Source: Schistosoma mansoni (Eukaryota > Platyhelminthes > Trematoda > Strigeidida > Schistosomatidae). Taken from it: a stretch of DNA of 64,000 nucleotides. This document shows, piece after piece, positions 12,500 to 23,972 of this stretch. The position numbers were made by a program, and so were the translations under genes. Below the pieces are notes generated by a model. That model saw nothing but the letters and a program-made list of their open reading frames with translations, was not told where the DNA came from and made no database searches. Position 1 is the first letter of the stretch, and each line of letters begins with the position of its first letter. Location: NCBI RefSeq assembly GCF_000237925.1, contig NC_031497.1, forward strand, positions 23,193,249-23,257,248, in the 5' to 3' direction.

Positions 12500-12900
12500 C
12501 AGAAGATACAAGTGTTTATTAACAGTTGTCTACGCAAGATACTTGGGATCCGTGTGTCAAACACCATCAGCAACATTATACTGTGGGAGACAACAAACCA
12601 CATTCCATCCAGTGGAGGAAGAAATCAGGAAGAAGCGCTGGAAGTGGATTGGGCACACATTAAGGAAAATATCCGACTAGGTTGCAAGGCAAGCCCTCAC
12701 ATGGAATCCTGAAGGCCAGAGGAGGAGAGGAAGATCAAAGAACACATTACGCCGAGAAATGGAGACAGACATGAGAAGAATGAACAAGAACTGGATAGAA
12801 CTAGAAAAGACGGCCCAGGACAGAGTGTGTTTGAGAATGCTGGTCGGCGGCCTATGCTCCATTGGGAGGGAGTAACAGGCGTAAGTAAGTAAGTAAGTAA
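12500..12900 (+). mobile_element. RTE-clade LINE 3' fragment (AAGT-tail family)
   Basis: Starts inside the C-terminal domain and runs through the end of the frame to AAGT repeats at 12881-12900. Frames broken. Confidence 0.85.
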
Positions 12901-13157
12901 TCTAATTTTGTAAGTTTCTGAAAAGTGTACAAATTTTCGTTGTACAAGTTACAAAGGCCCAATCAGAAATATCATGGTTGCTGGCTATATGCAGAGAAAC
13001 GAATGTACATTATTTAAATGTCGATTGACTGGACTGTTAACTTCTAACTGGAGCTCACCCAATATTTGACGTCAGGATCGATTAAGAAGTAAGAAATGGA
13101 AACGTGTTGAAATAAATTGTGCTGAGAATTCTATATTGTATCAATAATATAATATTT

Positions 13158-13168
13158 AATAAAGCTAA
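13158..13168. repeat. Target-site duplication, left (family C insertion)
   Basis: AATAAAGCTAA, repeated exactly at 13380-13390. Confidence 0.85.
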
Positions 13169-13379
13169 GATGGTGGTTGGAGGTGGTCAATAGTAAACCC
13201 TGGACCCGGGTTTCGTGCTACTTGGCACTCGTCAGCAAGGTGTACCTGTAATCTTGTGGGAACTGGTGCTCCCTGACAGATTCGATCCCGTGTCATCCAG
13301 CTGCACAGTCATAGATGTCACCACTGAGCTATTCGGACCGCGACCGACCTCCTGTAGGACTGAGATGTAATTACAATTG
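13169..13379 (-). mobile_element. Family C tRNA-hammerhead retroposon, complete 211-bp insertion
   Basis: Bounded by a perfect 11-bp TSD (13158-13168 and 13380-13390). Sense is the minus strand. It reads in order: a 5' leader, box A (TAGCTCAGTGG, near 13330), B box (GGATCGAATCT, near 13285), a small hairpin with GGGA/TCCC stem, then the hammerhead at 13240-13198 and a short tail. Apart from the functional motifs its sequence does not match families A or B. Only this copy is present. The architecture is the same as Sm-alpha, which argues for the same copying route. Confidence 0.85.
13198..13240 (-). ncRNA. Hammerhead ribozyme, family C
   Basis: Compact and apparently intact: helix I CCTTG with CAGGG (five pairs, one G-U), core CTGACGA, helix II GTGC/GCAC with a 6-nt loop, GAAA, self-complementary helix III (ACCCGGGT) and cleavage triplet GTC. 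Helix III is too short to be closed by a loop, so by analogy with other metazoan short-helix-III ribozymes it may act best as a dimer. Confidence 0.85.
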
Positions 13380-13707
13380 AATAAAGCTAATAATAATAAT
13401 AAATTCACTAAAAGATACACATACAACAATTATTATTTTTATTTGGCTTACATTTTATTGATAATTTTGAGGTACACATTTTTCCCATTTAAACATTTGA
13501 GGAAAATGAGTGAAAAAAAGACTGACATTATTTGGAAGTCTGTTACTTTTTATTTGATTATAAATAGTATCTAACTAATATTATAGTTTTATCCCTTGAT
13601 TTGAAAGCCTTTGTTCAAAGCCCGTTTAATATCTTTTGTCAATCAAGTGAGCAAGTCCAAAGCCCTTAATCACATTAATGGTTATTTTATAAACCATGGA
13701 GAAGAGT

Positions 13708-13943
13708 CGGCTAGCAGTGGAATCCAAGAAGTACTTTTCGTCCTACTTCGGACTCGTCAGCTGGATATACGTGCATTCCAGAGTTAATATTCACTCCAGG
13801 ACTCGAACCAACTACCATTAGCTTCAAACGCCATCGCAGTATTCATTTAGCTACTGAGTCCTGACATATGCCAATAAGAAACTGATCAATTATAGTCTTA
13901 AACATCGATGGGAAGATTCAAGCAAACAATACCAAATGACGGT
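13708..13943 (+). mobile_element. Sm-alpha retroposon, inverted 5' part, with TSD
   Basis: The tRNA-like segment and hammerhead are inverted (13708-13865), then the 3' region follows in the forward direction to about 13943. It is flanked by a 12-bp duplication with one mismatch (13696-13707 and 13944-13955). The inverted hammerhead keeps CTGACGA and GAAA, with an altered cleavage triplet (TTC). Confidence 0.85.
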
Positions 13944-14438
13944 ATGGAGTAGAGTGTTTAGAAATTTGATAAGTTTATCATTGTAAAAATTATACTTCGA
14001 TAATGTGCTGAGTAAATAATTAATTCAATCAATTTTTTGTATATCTTAATGATTCTCAGGCTGTAGTTAGTTCAAGATGAAAACCTTTAGAAAACTGTAT
14101 GATTAAATAATAGTTGATTAGTCTGTTTTTATTGTTGAACAAAATGATGAATAGGGAATTCTATTATTTTTATTCACATAGAAGTTTATTGTACTTGACA
14201 ACTAAATTATAACCAGTTTTGTATTCTTATTGTACTCTTGATTAACTGAAGTTGCTTTATACACACACTCACAAACACACACACCTTTTTAACTTGCTCT
14301 AATTAGTTACTATTAGAAAAAAGACATAATAATTGAAATGGGAAAGCTATTCAGTTTTTCCTATTGTTAATGATTGTTAACATAAATTTTGTTCATGGTG
14401 AAAAAAAATTGGTCTCAACTATTAGACGAATCCGTTTG

Positions 14439-14656
14439 ATAGTTGAGATCACGAGTCAACTGAAGCTAGACCACCATGGAAAACCTAGAAGCACTGGACG
14501 GCCGTTTCGTCCTATTATGGAACTCCTCAGCAGTGCACGATCCCGCCTCGTGAGATTCGAACCCAGGACCTACCAGTCTCGCGCCAGAGCACTTAACAGA
14601 TAGACCACTGAGCCGGTTGTCATCCAACAGTGTTAATGTCTAACTCCAACCCATCC
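14439..14656 (-). mobile_element. Family B hammerhead retroposon
   Basis: A single-orientation minus-strand copy with box A (near 14615), B box (near 14560), hammerhead (14536-14491) and tail ending near 14439. Confidence 0.85.
14491..14536 (-). ncRNA. Hammerhead ribozyme, family B, intact-looking
   Basis: Helix I is perfect (GCACTG with CAGTGC). CTGAGGA, helix II GTTC/GGAC (one G-U pair), GAAA, helix III ACGGCCGT and cleavage triplet GTC are all present. This is the best-preserved family B ribozyme in the window. Confidence 0.85.
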
Positions 14657-15049
14657 GTTTTGAGTAGGTGAATTTATTTCTGTACTACTACAAATTAAAG
14701 TTACACTTAAAATTACAAATGATATGAGATTTATCTTTCAGAATTATGAACAAAATTCCACTTTCAGAATGATTAGTATCACTGGATGAAGTTAATCTGA
14801 TTGACCAATGTTGAATAACTGACCATGTGGTATGGTCTACTTAGACTCACATAAGTAGTATATGGTGATGGTCAGATATAGAATGTATTTTGGCAGAAGA
14901 TCAATAAGGAACGAAGAGAAATCAAGCGCGATCGGGACGAAAATGCATGAACAATGAAATTAGAGAAGATGAACTGAGATTTACAGAAGGAACAGTTAAG
15001 ATTGAGACAATTGATTGTTATTTTGTAAATTAACTGTTCAATGTATGGT

Positions 15050-15265
15050 AAGCAGAGATGGATAGTGACTAGCAGTGGAATCCAGGACGCGAGTTTCGTC
15101 CTATTTGGGACTCGTCAGCTGGATGTGCCTGCATCTCAGAGTTGATGTTCACTCTGGCTATATCGAGGCAATATGCACAGTATGCACATATGCCAATAAG
15201 AGACTGATCAGTTGCAGTCCTAACAAATCGATGGAAAGATTCAAACAAACAATACTGAATGAATA
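15050..15265 (+). mobile_element. Sm-alpha retroposon, inverted 5' part, perfect 13-bp TSD
   Basis: The hammerhead part is inverted (15050-15168); the 3' region then runs forward from about 15169. Flanking duplications of TTCAATGTATGGT lie at 15037-15049 and 15266-15278. Confidence 0.9.
15080..15124 (-). ncRNA. Hammerhead ribozyme, Sm-alpha, intact-looking
   Basis: Helix I ATCCAG/CTGGAT (six pairs), CTGACGA, helix II GTCC/GGAC with a 6-nt loop, GAAA, short helix III and cleavage triplet GTC. It matches the published schistosome satellite hammerhead as I recall it. Confidence 0.9.
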
Positions 15266-15640
15266 TTCAATGTATGGTTATCAGAATTTAGTGAGATAGT
15301 CTGTAATTTGTGATTAAATACAGTCGATTGTCCCAAGTTGTGTTCTTGTTCACTACAACCAGAAATGAAATGGTCTTTAAACAATTTTATAAAATAAAAA
15401 GACAATTTCATTGCTACTCGACCAGACGTGCTTATTTCGTTTAATTAATTATTTATATTTGAAATAAATAACAGTAATTCAGTTACGAATTATGATAGAT
15501 ATGTTACATTGGATCATGTTATTCAATGTCCAACGAAGGGGAAATATAATATTTTACAAAATAAAATTCAAAATTTTAAACGGTAAAGATGAAGTGAGAA
15601 GTTATGTTTCCGAAAAATATCCAAATTTTTAAAGTGAATT

Positions 15641-16172
15641 GCCCCCAAATACCGTGGTACGGCCGAGGGTGGGGAGAGTTTGATCGACTTCTCGAAATGC
15701 TCTCACATGGTAACGCGTATATAGCCTCTGCCAGAGAAGTCCTACTCACTGCATTCTCGCGGCCACGGTGTTGTTCACGAAGTAGAGAGGACGAAAAGCG
15801 AATATCCGGCGTTTTAATCGGGTTGATGAACACGAAGGATCTACCTAGGGGAGTTGGAAAACCCTGACTCCAAACAAATGGTCACATGAGCTCCAGTACC
15901 CTGAAGGAACAAATGGCGTACGAACCAGTTATTGGTCACTGGCTATCATGAAACTACATCTCCTTACGTTTCTCCACTGCCTTGTGGATCAGACCTTAAA
16001 GTCAAAGGCTCCGGGCGTGCTTCCCCCCCCCCCAAAAAAAAACACCTAATTCGGTTTAGGCAACCGGGTAGTATCATAACCCACACACAAATCAAGTGAC
16101 TTGTGTGGCGCATATGTATATGGCGCCCCTTTGTATCAATATTTATATGTTCAAATAAATAATAAAAATAAA
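15641..16172 (+). mobile_element. (AAAT)n-tail retroposon, near full length
   Basis: About 530 bp, forward, ending in A-rich AAAT-like repeats. The C run (16023-16032) followed directly by an A run is private to this copy. Confidence 0.8.
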
Positions 16173-16549
16173 TCAATTTATAATATCATTTCACGGATTG
16201 TATTGGAACATAATTTTCTGAATTGAGTGATGTAATGAATAGTCATTCCAGATATTATTATTATTATTAAACATAGAACGAATAGTTTGACAAAAATTGG
16301 GCTCCGAGTATTGAGAAGTCATTATATATGAATATTATATTTGAAATAATCTCCGATGTTATTCTATTTACAAAAATTCAACATTCGATTATGATTGGAT
16401 TAGTACAGTATAGAATTTGATCTGATTTCATTGTTCGACGCTAGATATTTCTTTGATGACTGTGATTTTGATTATTACTCTGAAGAAGATCAGACAGGTT
16501 TGATGGACGAAATATGAAGTACATATTTTTGTAATATAAATTATTATCA

Positions 16550-16944
16550 AATTCATTTTAGTATTGTTTGTTTGAATCTTCCCATCGATGTGTTAGGACT
16601 GCAACTGATCAGTCTCTAATTGGCATGTGTGCATACTATGCGTATTGCCTGGATATAGCCTAAATTCACAAGCATGGTAAGCAAAGATGGATAGTGGCTA
16701 ACAGTGGAAGATTCAAACAAACAATACTAAAATGAATTCAAACTTCACCCCATGGCACAAGCAGGTGGTTATGAGAACTCAGTGGCCGAGTGGACAACGC
16801 GAAGGCGTTTGAAGCGATAGGTACTGGGTTCGAGTCCCAGAGTGAACAACTCTGAAATGCAGGTACATCCATCTGACGAGTCCGAAATAGAACGAAACGC
16901 GCTTTCTGGATTTCACTGCTAGCCACTATCCATCTTTGCTTACC
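16550..16944 (-). mobile_element. Sm-alpha retroposon, inverted 5' part, perfect 14-bp TSD
   Basis: Read on the minus strand, an inverted tRNA-hammerhead part is followed by the 3' region ending near 16550. The duplication ATAAATTATTATCA flanks it at 16536-16549 and 16945-16958. The hammerhead keeps CTGACGA and GAAA; the cleavage triplet is TTC. Confidence 0.9.
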
Positions 16945-17233
16945 ATAAATTATTATCATTTCTTAGAGAATATAACTATAATGTTTTCCATATTTATATT
17001 GATATGTTAATTATAACAAATGTTTTCTATAACTTCCTTTTGAATAAATACCTTCTTTTTGTCTATTTTCATCATTGCATAAGAGAAGAACTTTTCGTAA
17101 TTGCCTTTACCACAACGAATGTTACAGGAGCTCATCACTATATTATGTCAAACATACTGATAGAGTTACTACCTTGAATACTGTTGAAATATTGTCAATT
17201 AATTATAAAATCTGAAGAGAATGAAATTTTACG

Positions 17234-17571
17234 CAAAGATGGATAGTGGCTAGTAGTCGAATCCACGACGCGAGTTTCGTCCTATTTCGAACTCGTCCGC
17301 TGGATGTATCTGCATCTCAGAGTTGATGTTTACTCTGGGACTCTAACCCAGTACCTTCCGCTTCAAACACCATTGAGTTATCCACTCAGCTACTGATTCA
17401 TGGTAGCCACTTGCTTGTGCAATGGGGTGAAGTTTAAATTCTCTTGATATTACTTGTTTGAATCTTCCCATCGACGTTTAGGACTGTAATTGATCCGTCT
17501 CTTATTGGCATATGTGCACATTGTGCGTATTGTCCCAATATAGCCTTAATTCACGAGTATTATAAGCAAAT
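17234..17571 (-). mobile_element. Sm-alpha retroposon, one full permuted unit, perfect 15-bp TSD
   Basis: 338 bp in a single orientation. It begins and ends at the same point of the unit, just after the hammerhead. Flanked by GAATGAAATTTTACG at 17219-17233 and 17572-17586. The ribozyme core is damaged (CGGACGA for CTGACGA). A permuted, exactly unit-length insertion is expected from a circular or concatemeric RNA rather than from a fixed-end SINE. Confidence 0.9.
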
Positions 17572-17927
17572 GAATGAAATTTTACGTTCACGTCTTTTAT
17601 AACATTAATGAGTAGAAGACTAATTATTCATTATGACATCTTTCATCATCTATTTACTAAATGTAATCAATTTACTGTCATAAAAACAATGAAACTTTTA
17701 AATAGTAACTAATATGAGTGTATATGTATATGATCAATTGTTTCGTTTACTTTATAACTACTGAAAAGACAAAGTTAACATTTCAAAACAAGAAAGAAAG
17801 GTTGATTAATATGTTAAAACTAGACAGACTGTATTGTTAATATACAACTTACAAGATAATCTATTAGATGTTAGAAAATTAATTAAACATTTCACTTGAT
17901 TCAATGTTAAAAGTGAATTCCGCTTGT

Positions 17928-18050
17928 AGCTCATCCAGAAGTTACTGCCGGTTCCAAGCCCAGGTAAAGGAGAAGGGTTGGGTATGGGGTTAGCGACCCC
18001 ATCCCGTAGAAAACCAACTCGCTAAAAAAAACTCTTACCAGAAAAAATTA
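17928..18050 (+). mobile_element. LINE leader-type repeat piece
   Basis: A GC-richer piece containing GGGGTTAGCGACCCCATCCC, a self-pairing motif, followed by ACTCGCTAAAAAAA. Related copies at 21365-21498 (minus) and 63055-63192 (plus). It lies directly upstream of an RTE 3' fragment, so it may be the 5' leader of that family, but the middle is absent. Confidence 0.55.
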
Positions 18051-18063
18051 TTCAAATCATTTA

Positions 18064-18671
18064 AACTCTGGGCAGCATCATTGATGTACACGGTGGATCT
18101 GATGCAGATGTGAAGGCACGGATCGGAAAAGCAAGAGCAGCATATTTACAACTGAAGAATATCTGGAACTCAAAACAACTGTCAACCAACACCAAGATCA
18201 GAATTTTCAATACAAATGTCTAAACAGTTCTATTGTATGGGGCGGAGACGTGAAGAACTACGAAAGCCATCATCCAGAAGATACAAGTGTTTATCAACAG
18301 CTGCCTACGCAAAATACTTTGGATCAGTTGGTCAGACACTATCAGCAACAAGCTACTGTGCGAGACAACAAATCACATTTTATCCAGTGGAGGAAGAAAT
18401 CAGGAAGAAGCTCTGGAAGTGGATAGGACACACATTGAGGAAATCACCCAATTGTGTCACAAGACAAGCCATCACATGGAATCCTGAAGGCCGAAGGAGG
18501 AGAGGAAGATCAAAGAACACATTACGCCGAGAAATGGAGATAGACATGATAAGAATGAACAAGAACTGGATAGAACTAGAAAGGAAGGCGCAGGACAGAG
18601 TGTGTTAGAGAATGCTGGTCGGCGGCCTATGCTCCATTGGGGGTAACAGGCGTAAGTAAGTAAGTAAGTAA
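18064..18671 (+). mobile_element. RTE-clade LINE 3' fragment (AAGT-tail family)
   Basis: The C-terminal domain is well kept, with a 130-codon open stretch (18216-18608) containing [20 protein letters not shown] and [20 protein letters not shown]. It ends in AAGT repeats at 18653-18671. The upstream part is broken. Confidence 0.85.
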
Positions 18672-19186
18672 TGTTAACGGTGACTTAACATTTCCCTTTA
18701 GATAATAACAAAAAGATAACATTGAAGTAATCAACTAATTCTTTATTTTTTTGTAAAATGATACTAATTATATTTTATAGAGTTGAATCAACTGAGCTTT
18801 TTAGGGTCCTCACGGAGTGATGTTAATTCACAATTAGTATGTCTAAAATGTGTCAATGATATGTTCACTTCAAGATCATCTTGTTCATCATTGACTCTAC
18901 TCCTTGTGTCTCTTGGTTTTGCTACCAACCACTCCTCCCTAGCACTGTCTTAACAACCAACATAGTTGATTATTCATATAGGAACTTTTTTTCCAAATCC
19001 CAGGTAATGATGACTGATACATCATCACTCTGAGATGGTGGTGAATATTTATAGGATTTTATATCCGCTTTTCCCATGATCTTGATAGTTTAATCGTGAA
19101 GCTTTCTTTTGTTTTTCTCAACAACATAAGCACACACTTCAATAAGAAGTGAAGTTGTCAAAATTTTTCCAGAATTTTCTAGCTGG

Positions 19187-19386
19187 NNNNNNNNNNNNNN
19201 NNNNNNNNNNNNNNNNNNNNNNNNNNNNNNNNNNNNNNNNNNNNNNNNNNNNNNNNNNNNNNNNNNNNNNNNNNNNNNNNNNNNNNNNNNNNNNNNNNNN
19301 NNNNNNNNNNNNNNNNNNNNNNNNNNNNNNNNNNNNNNNNNNNNNNNNNNNNNNNNNNNNNNNNNNNNNNNNNNNNNNNNNNNNNN
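19187..19386. other. Assembly gap (200 N)
   Basis: Exactly 200 N, followed by an AT run (19387-19416). The round length suggests a placeholder of unknown true size; frames reported across it are meaningless. Confidence 0.98.
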
Positions 19387-19418
<32 letters not shown>

Positions 19419-19718
19419 CTGTCTGTTAGAGTAAAGCTTGATGAGGATCTAATCGAAAACAATATATTGTTCTAAATACAAGTGTCGTAGAGTGAAACTC
19501 CTTCACAACCACACATACATGCCCATATATATATACACATATGCACATACATCCACATTTATCCTCCGTAATTTTGAGCTATTCAAAAGGTTTCCCGTTA
19601 AATTTATTTTTGTTTTTTTTTGTTTGTATTCAACTTTAAGATTGACCTTAATCATTCAATCTCATTAATAAGGAAATTATGAATTTGCAAGTATACCCAT
19701 TAAACTATATATTTTTTT

Positions 19719-20046
19719 CAGAAGGGGATTTGTGGAGATTTCAGTATATTCCAAAGTTGAAATCATGAGTCAATTGAAGCTAGACCACCATCGAAAACCT
19801 GGAAGCACTGGATGGCCGTTTCGTCCCATTATGGGACTCCTCAGCAGTGCGCACCCACGATCCCGCACTCGCGAGATTCGAACCCAAGACCTACCAGTTA
19901 CGAGCCAGAGCCCTTTTTTTGTTCCAAACAAAACAAAAATTATTTCAATAGTTGAGTCCATTGAAGCTAGACCATGATGGAAAACATGGAAGCACTGGAC
20001 GGCTGTTTCGTCCTACTAAAATCTCCACAAAATCCTTTTGTGATAC
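19719..20046 (+). mobile_element. Family B hammerhead retroposon, rearranged
   Basis: Antisense unit at 19719-19915 (tail, ribozyme, B box), an unrelated short insert, a second antisense tail-ribozyme start at about 19947-20015, then a sense tail end. The first antisense ribozyme keeps CTGAGGA, GTCCC/GGGAC and GAAA with triplet ATC. Confidence 0.7.
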
Positions 20047-20129
20047 AAAAATCAATTAAAAAAGCACATGTAGAAGTGATATCATTCAGATTCAATGATG
20101 AAGAAGAATCATAGCTCAGGTGAATGATT

Positions 20130-20498
20130 TTGATGGAGTTTTGTTCTTTGAACTGGATGGTTTGGTCGTGGAGCTTTCATTGTCCTTTTGAACGATACCA
20201 TCAGTAAAAACTTCGGGTAGAAGTGAAGTATTTGAATTTTTCCACATGTGATTCACAGGTTGTCCTGTACATCTCGATGTTGATTGGTTCTTGTTGACCT
20301 TAAATCTGTCATTTTTTATTTGTTTGTTTTGGTTGTATCTCCCATTAGGAGAGGTGTACAGGACATGCTATGAACCACATGTGGAGAAATTCAAACACTT
20401 CACTTCTACCCGACGTTTGTGCTGATGATGACGTTCAGAAGGGCAATGAAAGCTCCACGACCAAACCAATCAGCTCAGAGAACAAAACTCCATCAAAT
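20130..20498. repeat. Foldback: inverted pair of a repeat
   Basis: Left arm 20130-20277 and right arm 20350-20498 are imperfect reverse complements with a spacer of about 72 bp. The same sequence appears once more at about 62110-62265 (minus) and in part at 59070-59125, so it belongs to an interspersed family. No coding function recognised. Confidence 0.75.
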
Positions 20499-20626
20499 TC
20501 AGATTCAATGAATTTTGTTCAATTTACTCCTTCTCATTTACTTTTTCTTTCTTAACTGAATAAGTTAGAAAATTGAAGTTTGTTTAATTTTCATTCAAAA
20601 TTTAACGTTTATTGTTTAAACATTGT

Positions 20627-20722
20627 TATTATTTGAGCATATAAATATTGGTACAAAGGGGTACCGAATACATATGCTCCATACAAGTCACTTGATTTGT
20701 GTGTGGGTTGTGATACTGTGAT
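20627..20722 (-). mobile_element. (AAAT)n-tail retroposon, 3' end only
   Basis: The last roughly 95 bp of the family on the minus strand. The tail is decayed. Confidence 0.7.
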
Positions 20723-20757
20723 TTAAGAAAAAAAAAGTGGAAATAATTATAATCATA

Positions 20758-21201
20758 AGCAAAGATGGATAGTGGCTAGTAGAGGAATCCAGGACGCGAG
20801 TTTCGTCCTATTCAGGACTCGTCAGCTGAATGAGAAGATTCAAAACAAACAATACTAAGTGAATTTAAACTTCACCCCATCGTACAAGCAAGTGGTTATC
20901 AGGACTCAGTAGCTGAGTGGATAACGCGATGGCGTTTGAAGTGAACTGTACTGGGTTCGAGTTCCAGAGTAAATATCAACTCTGAGATGCAGGTACATCC
21001 ATCTAACGAGTTCGAAATAGGACGAAACTCGCGTCGTGGATTCCACTGTTAGCAACTATCCATATTTGCTTATAATACTTGTGAATTAAGCCTATATCGA
21101 GGCAATACACTCAGTATGTACATATGGCCAATAACAGACTGATCAATTGCAGTCCTAAACATCAATGGAAAGTTTCAAAACAAATAGTACCAAGTGAATT
21201 C
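20758..21201 (+). mobile_element. Sm-alpha retroposon, inverted 5' part, template longer than one unit
   Basis: An inverted hammerhead (20758-20833) is joined to a forward run that begins at the end of one unit and continues through a whole second unit. Flanked by AATTATAATCATA at 20745-20757 and 21202-21214. The forward ribozyme core is mutated (CTAACGA). Confidence 0.9.
20787..20831 (-). ncRNA. Hammerhead ribozyme, Sm-alpha
   Basis: Core CTGACGA, helix II GTCC/GGAC, GAAA and cleavage triplet GTC are present. Helix I ATTCAG/CTGGAT pairs throughout with one G-U. Confidence 0.8.
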
Positions 21202-21364
21202 AATTATAATCATAGTTTCAATTTATTTAAATTAAAATAAAATAAATCATAATTTTCATTTCATTTAATTTGATATTAAAGGTTAGGATAGGTCACAATA
21301 ATATATATTTTAAACATAAAGTATAGAGTTATTCCTGGTTAAGTAATTTGTTTTGAATTACTTT

Positions 21365-21498
21365 TCCTGGTTAGCGTTTTTTTAGCGAGTTAGTTTTCTA
21401 CGGGATGGGATCGCTAACCCCATGCCCAACCTTCCTCCTTTATCCGGGTTTGAGACCGGCAGTAGCTTCCGGAGAGGCTACAGGTGGAGTTGGATAAG
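21365..21498 (-). mobile_element. LINE leader-type repeat piece
   Basis: Minus-strand copy of the piece at 17928-18050 and 63055-63192, here standing alone. Confidence 0.55.
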
Positions 21499-21499
21499 T

Positions 21500-22735
21500 A
21501 ATAAGCTTAAAATGTAAATGATAATCCTTATTACTAATTAATATCAGTGAACAACTATATCGTAATATTTTGGCATTCATTTCAATAGTATAGATGACAA
21601 GCCTTAAGGTGTAAATCAATATCCCTTTAAATTTTGAACGATTTTATTGTATTCATTGGGATAAAATACGTGTCCGTTAATTTTTACCGCATCTACCTCT
21701 TAATGTCTAATGTATGTGAGACGTCTAGTATTTTCTCGTTCATAAAGTGAGTGGATACTACATATTAGAGCAAAATTTTTTACCTGGGATTTCATTTTTA
21801 CAGAACTAACTTACACTTTATTTGTTTTTTCGTTCGGCAATTTAGAATACGCCACAGTAGCGTATTCACTGATGTATAAACTTTAAATGATTAGAACGAA
21901 GTCCTCAAGGAAAATTACACTCTTACATACAGAACTGACTCTCTAAATAGGCGGCAAAACGCTAGATAGTGCACTGTTATTAGACGTAGAAAAAGGATGG
22001 TTATCTTCACTCTATTCATTTTAATGAAATCGTAACTCAGTGAATAGGATATTCAAATTTATCATTAAGTCATCTTTCACTTGTGGCATGATTGTGCCTA
22101 TATTTTAACTTCTTAATCCTGTTGACATGTGACCAGGACTTTACTCTATATTAGTGCATTAGTGTTTCATATATTCGAATTGCATAATTAGGAGCTGTGG
22201 TCGCTGAGTTGTTGGTTACTGAGAGAGTGTGCAAAACTAAATTCTGGTCAATAGTCATTTAGTGTTACCCTCGACTGTAATCTCACATTTATCATGTCAC
22301 GGATACAAGACAGACAGTGTAGGTGAACTTATCAATACTCGAACTACATCCATACAACTGCTTTCCTGTCTGACAATCCAATTTCACGGGTTCCAAATAA
22401 GCTATGAAAGAACATCTGTTTATTGTCGCCGACAAATCAAGATGATATTTTTTTCTATGTAACAGTTTGTTTCACCTGAAATTAAATTTACATTTTATAG
22501 CAGAAATTTTCAACTTTATAAATTTGTAAAATAGTTTGATCTTCACCTCAAATTTATCAGTGAGTAGTTGCCTTATTCCCTACAAGTCTCTGCAAGTTAT
22601 CAATCTAACCAATTATCCACATCTAACTATCCGAAAATCTTATTTCATAAATTACTGGGTTTCATGATAACTGGAATTAAATCAAACGGTTTGAATCTTC
22701 GAAAATCTAGAGAGTTTGATCAGCACTAAATTAGA
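21500..22735. other. Intergenic, nothing recognised
   Basis: AT-rich with short unsupported frames only. Confidence 0.5.
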
Positions 22736-22737
22736 CT

Positions 22738-22893
22738 TCACTCAGTAGCTAAATGGATAACGCCTTGGCATTTGAAGTAAATGGTGGTTGTTTCACTTCT
22801 CAGAGTGAACATCAACTCTGGAATGAAGATGCATCCAGTTAACGAGTCCTAGATGGAATGAAGTGCGCGTCATAGATTCCACCCTTAGCTAGA
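22738..22893 (+). mobile_element. Sm-alpha retroposon, old fragment
   Basis: tRNA-like segment plus a decayed hammerhead (TTAACGA core). The more diverged sequence suggests an older insertion. Confidence 0.75.
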
Positions 22894-22899
22894 TTTTAT

Positions 22900-23940
22900 T
22901 CATTCTATCCTAGCTTGTGTCACAACAACGAACTTTTTTATCTTTAACACGAAATTGAAGATGTTTTAAACCGTTTGTCAAGATTGAGAGTTACTGTCCT
23001 AAGTATTCAAACTACTCTTGCAGTGAACAAAACACGGGGAGGGCAATGGAATGTATTTAATCGCAAAATTACAGACTACCTCATTCAATTCTGATAACCA
23101 TACAATGAATAGGTATATGTAAAATAACCGTTAATGGTTTCAATCTTCACTGTTCCTTCTGTATATATTAGTTCATCTTCTCTAATCTCATTGTTAATGA
23201 ATTTTTGTACCGATTGCGCTTCGTTCCTCTTCTTTCCCTATCGGTCATCTGCTAAAATACATTCTATGTTTTACCATCACCATATACTACTTATATGGAT
23301 ATAAGTAGATCACACTACACTCTGATCAATACAAATTAGCTTCATACAATTATTTTATTATTTGACCTAAATAAAAGCAGTGAAAAAATGTACCAACTCT
23401 AGTTTCCTGTATCCCTCACATAATTGGATCCCATTAAACAATTTTTATTTGAAGATTTTGTCTGTCATTTATCCCAATGAGAACTATTACTGATTTATAC
23501 AGTATTTGTTGAGTGTTTTCACATCTTAAAACATACAATTCTAGCTGTCACCCATTATAAAGATCACTTAATGTTGTCAATAATAATAGTTCAACATCAA
23601 GAAACTCAAAAAGTATCTAGTGTATTCTAATCCCTACTAAGTCTTTGTAAACAAATAATTGTTTCTATGAGATTAAAAAAACACTCAAACATGAGAGAGT
23701 TGGTTCAAAAACCACTCATTTGTATTGTGTGGAAATGAAAATAACCAACTACTTGCTGTAAAGAACAATAAATGATCATAATATGTGGAGCGTAGATATC
23801 CATGACATTTTGTATTATTGATGTACATATAAGATCACCAAATATTAGTAAAGGTTTCTAGATTATTTATAAAAAAATTAGTATGTTTGTATCTTTAGAG
23901 TCCTCATTGGTATCAAGTTAATCTTTCTGTCTTCTGAACA
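22900..23940. other. Intergenic, nothing recognised
   Basis: No coding or repeat signal that I can support. Confidence 0.5.
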
Positions 23941-23972
23941 CTTTTATATTTTGTAAATCAGAAGAGGAAACA

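Noticed and set aside
15641-16172. Hammerhead in the (AAAT)n-tail family (contains GGACGAAAA)
   Set aside because: No CTGANGA in the right place upstream in any copy.
19139-19475. Frames of about 107 codons on both strands
   Set aside because: They cross the 200-N gap and an AT microsatellite.
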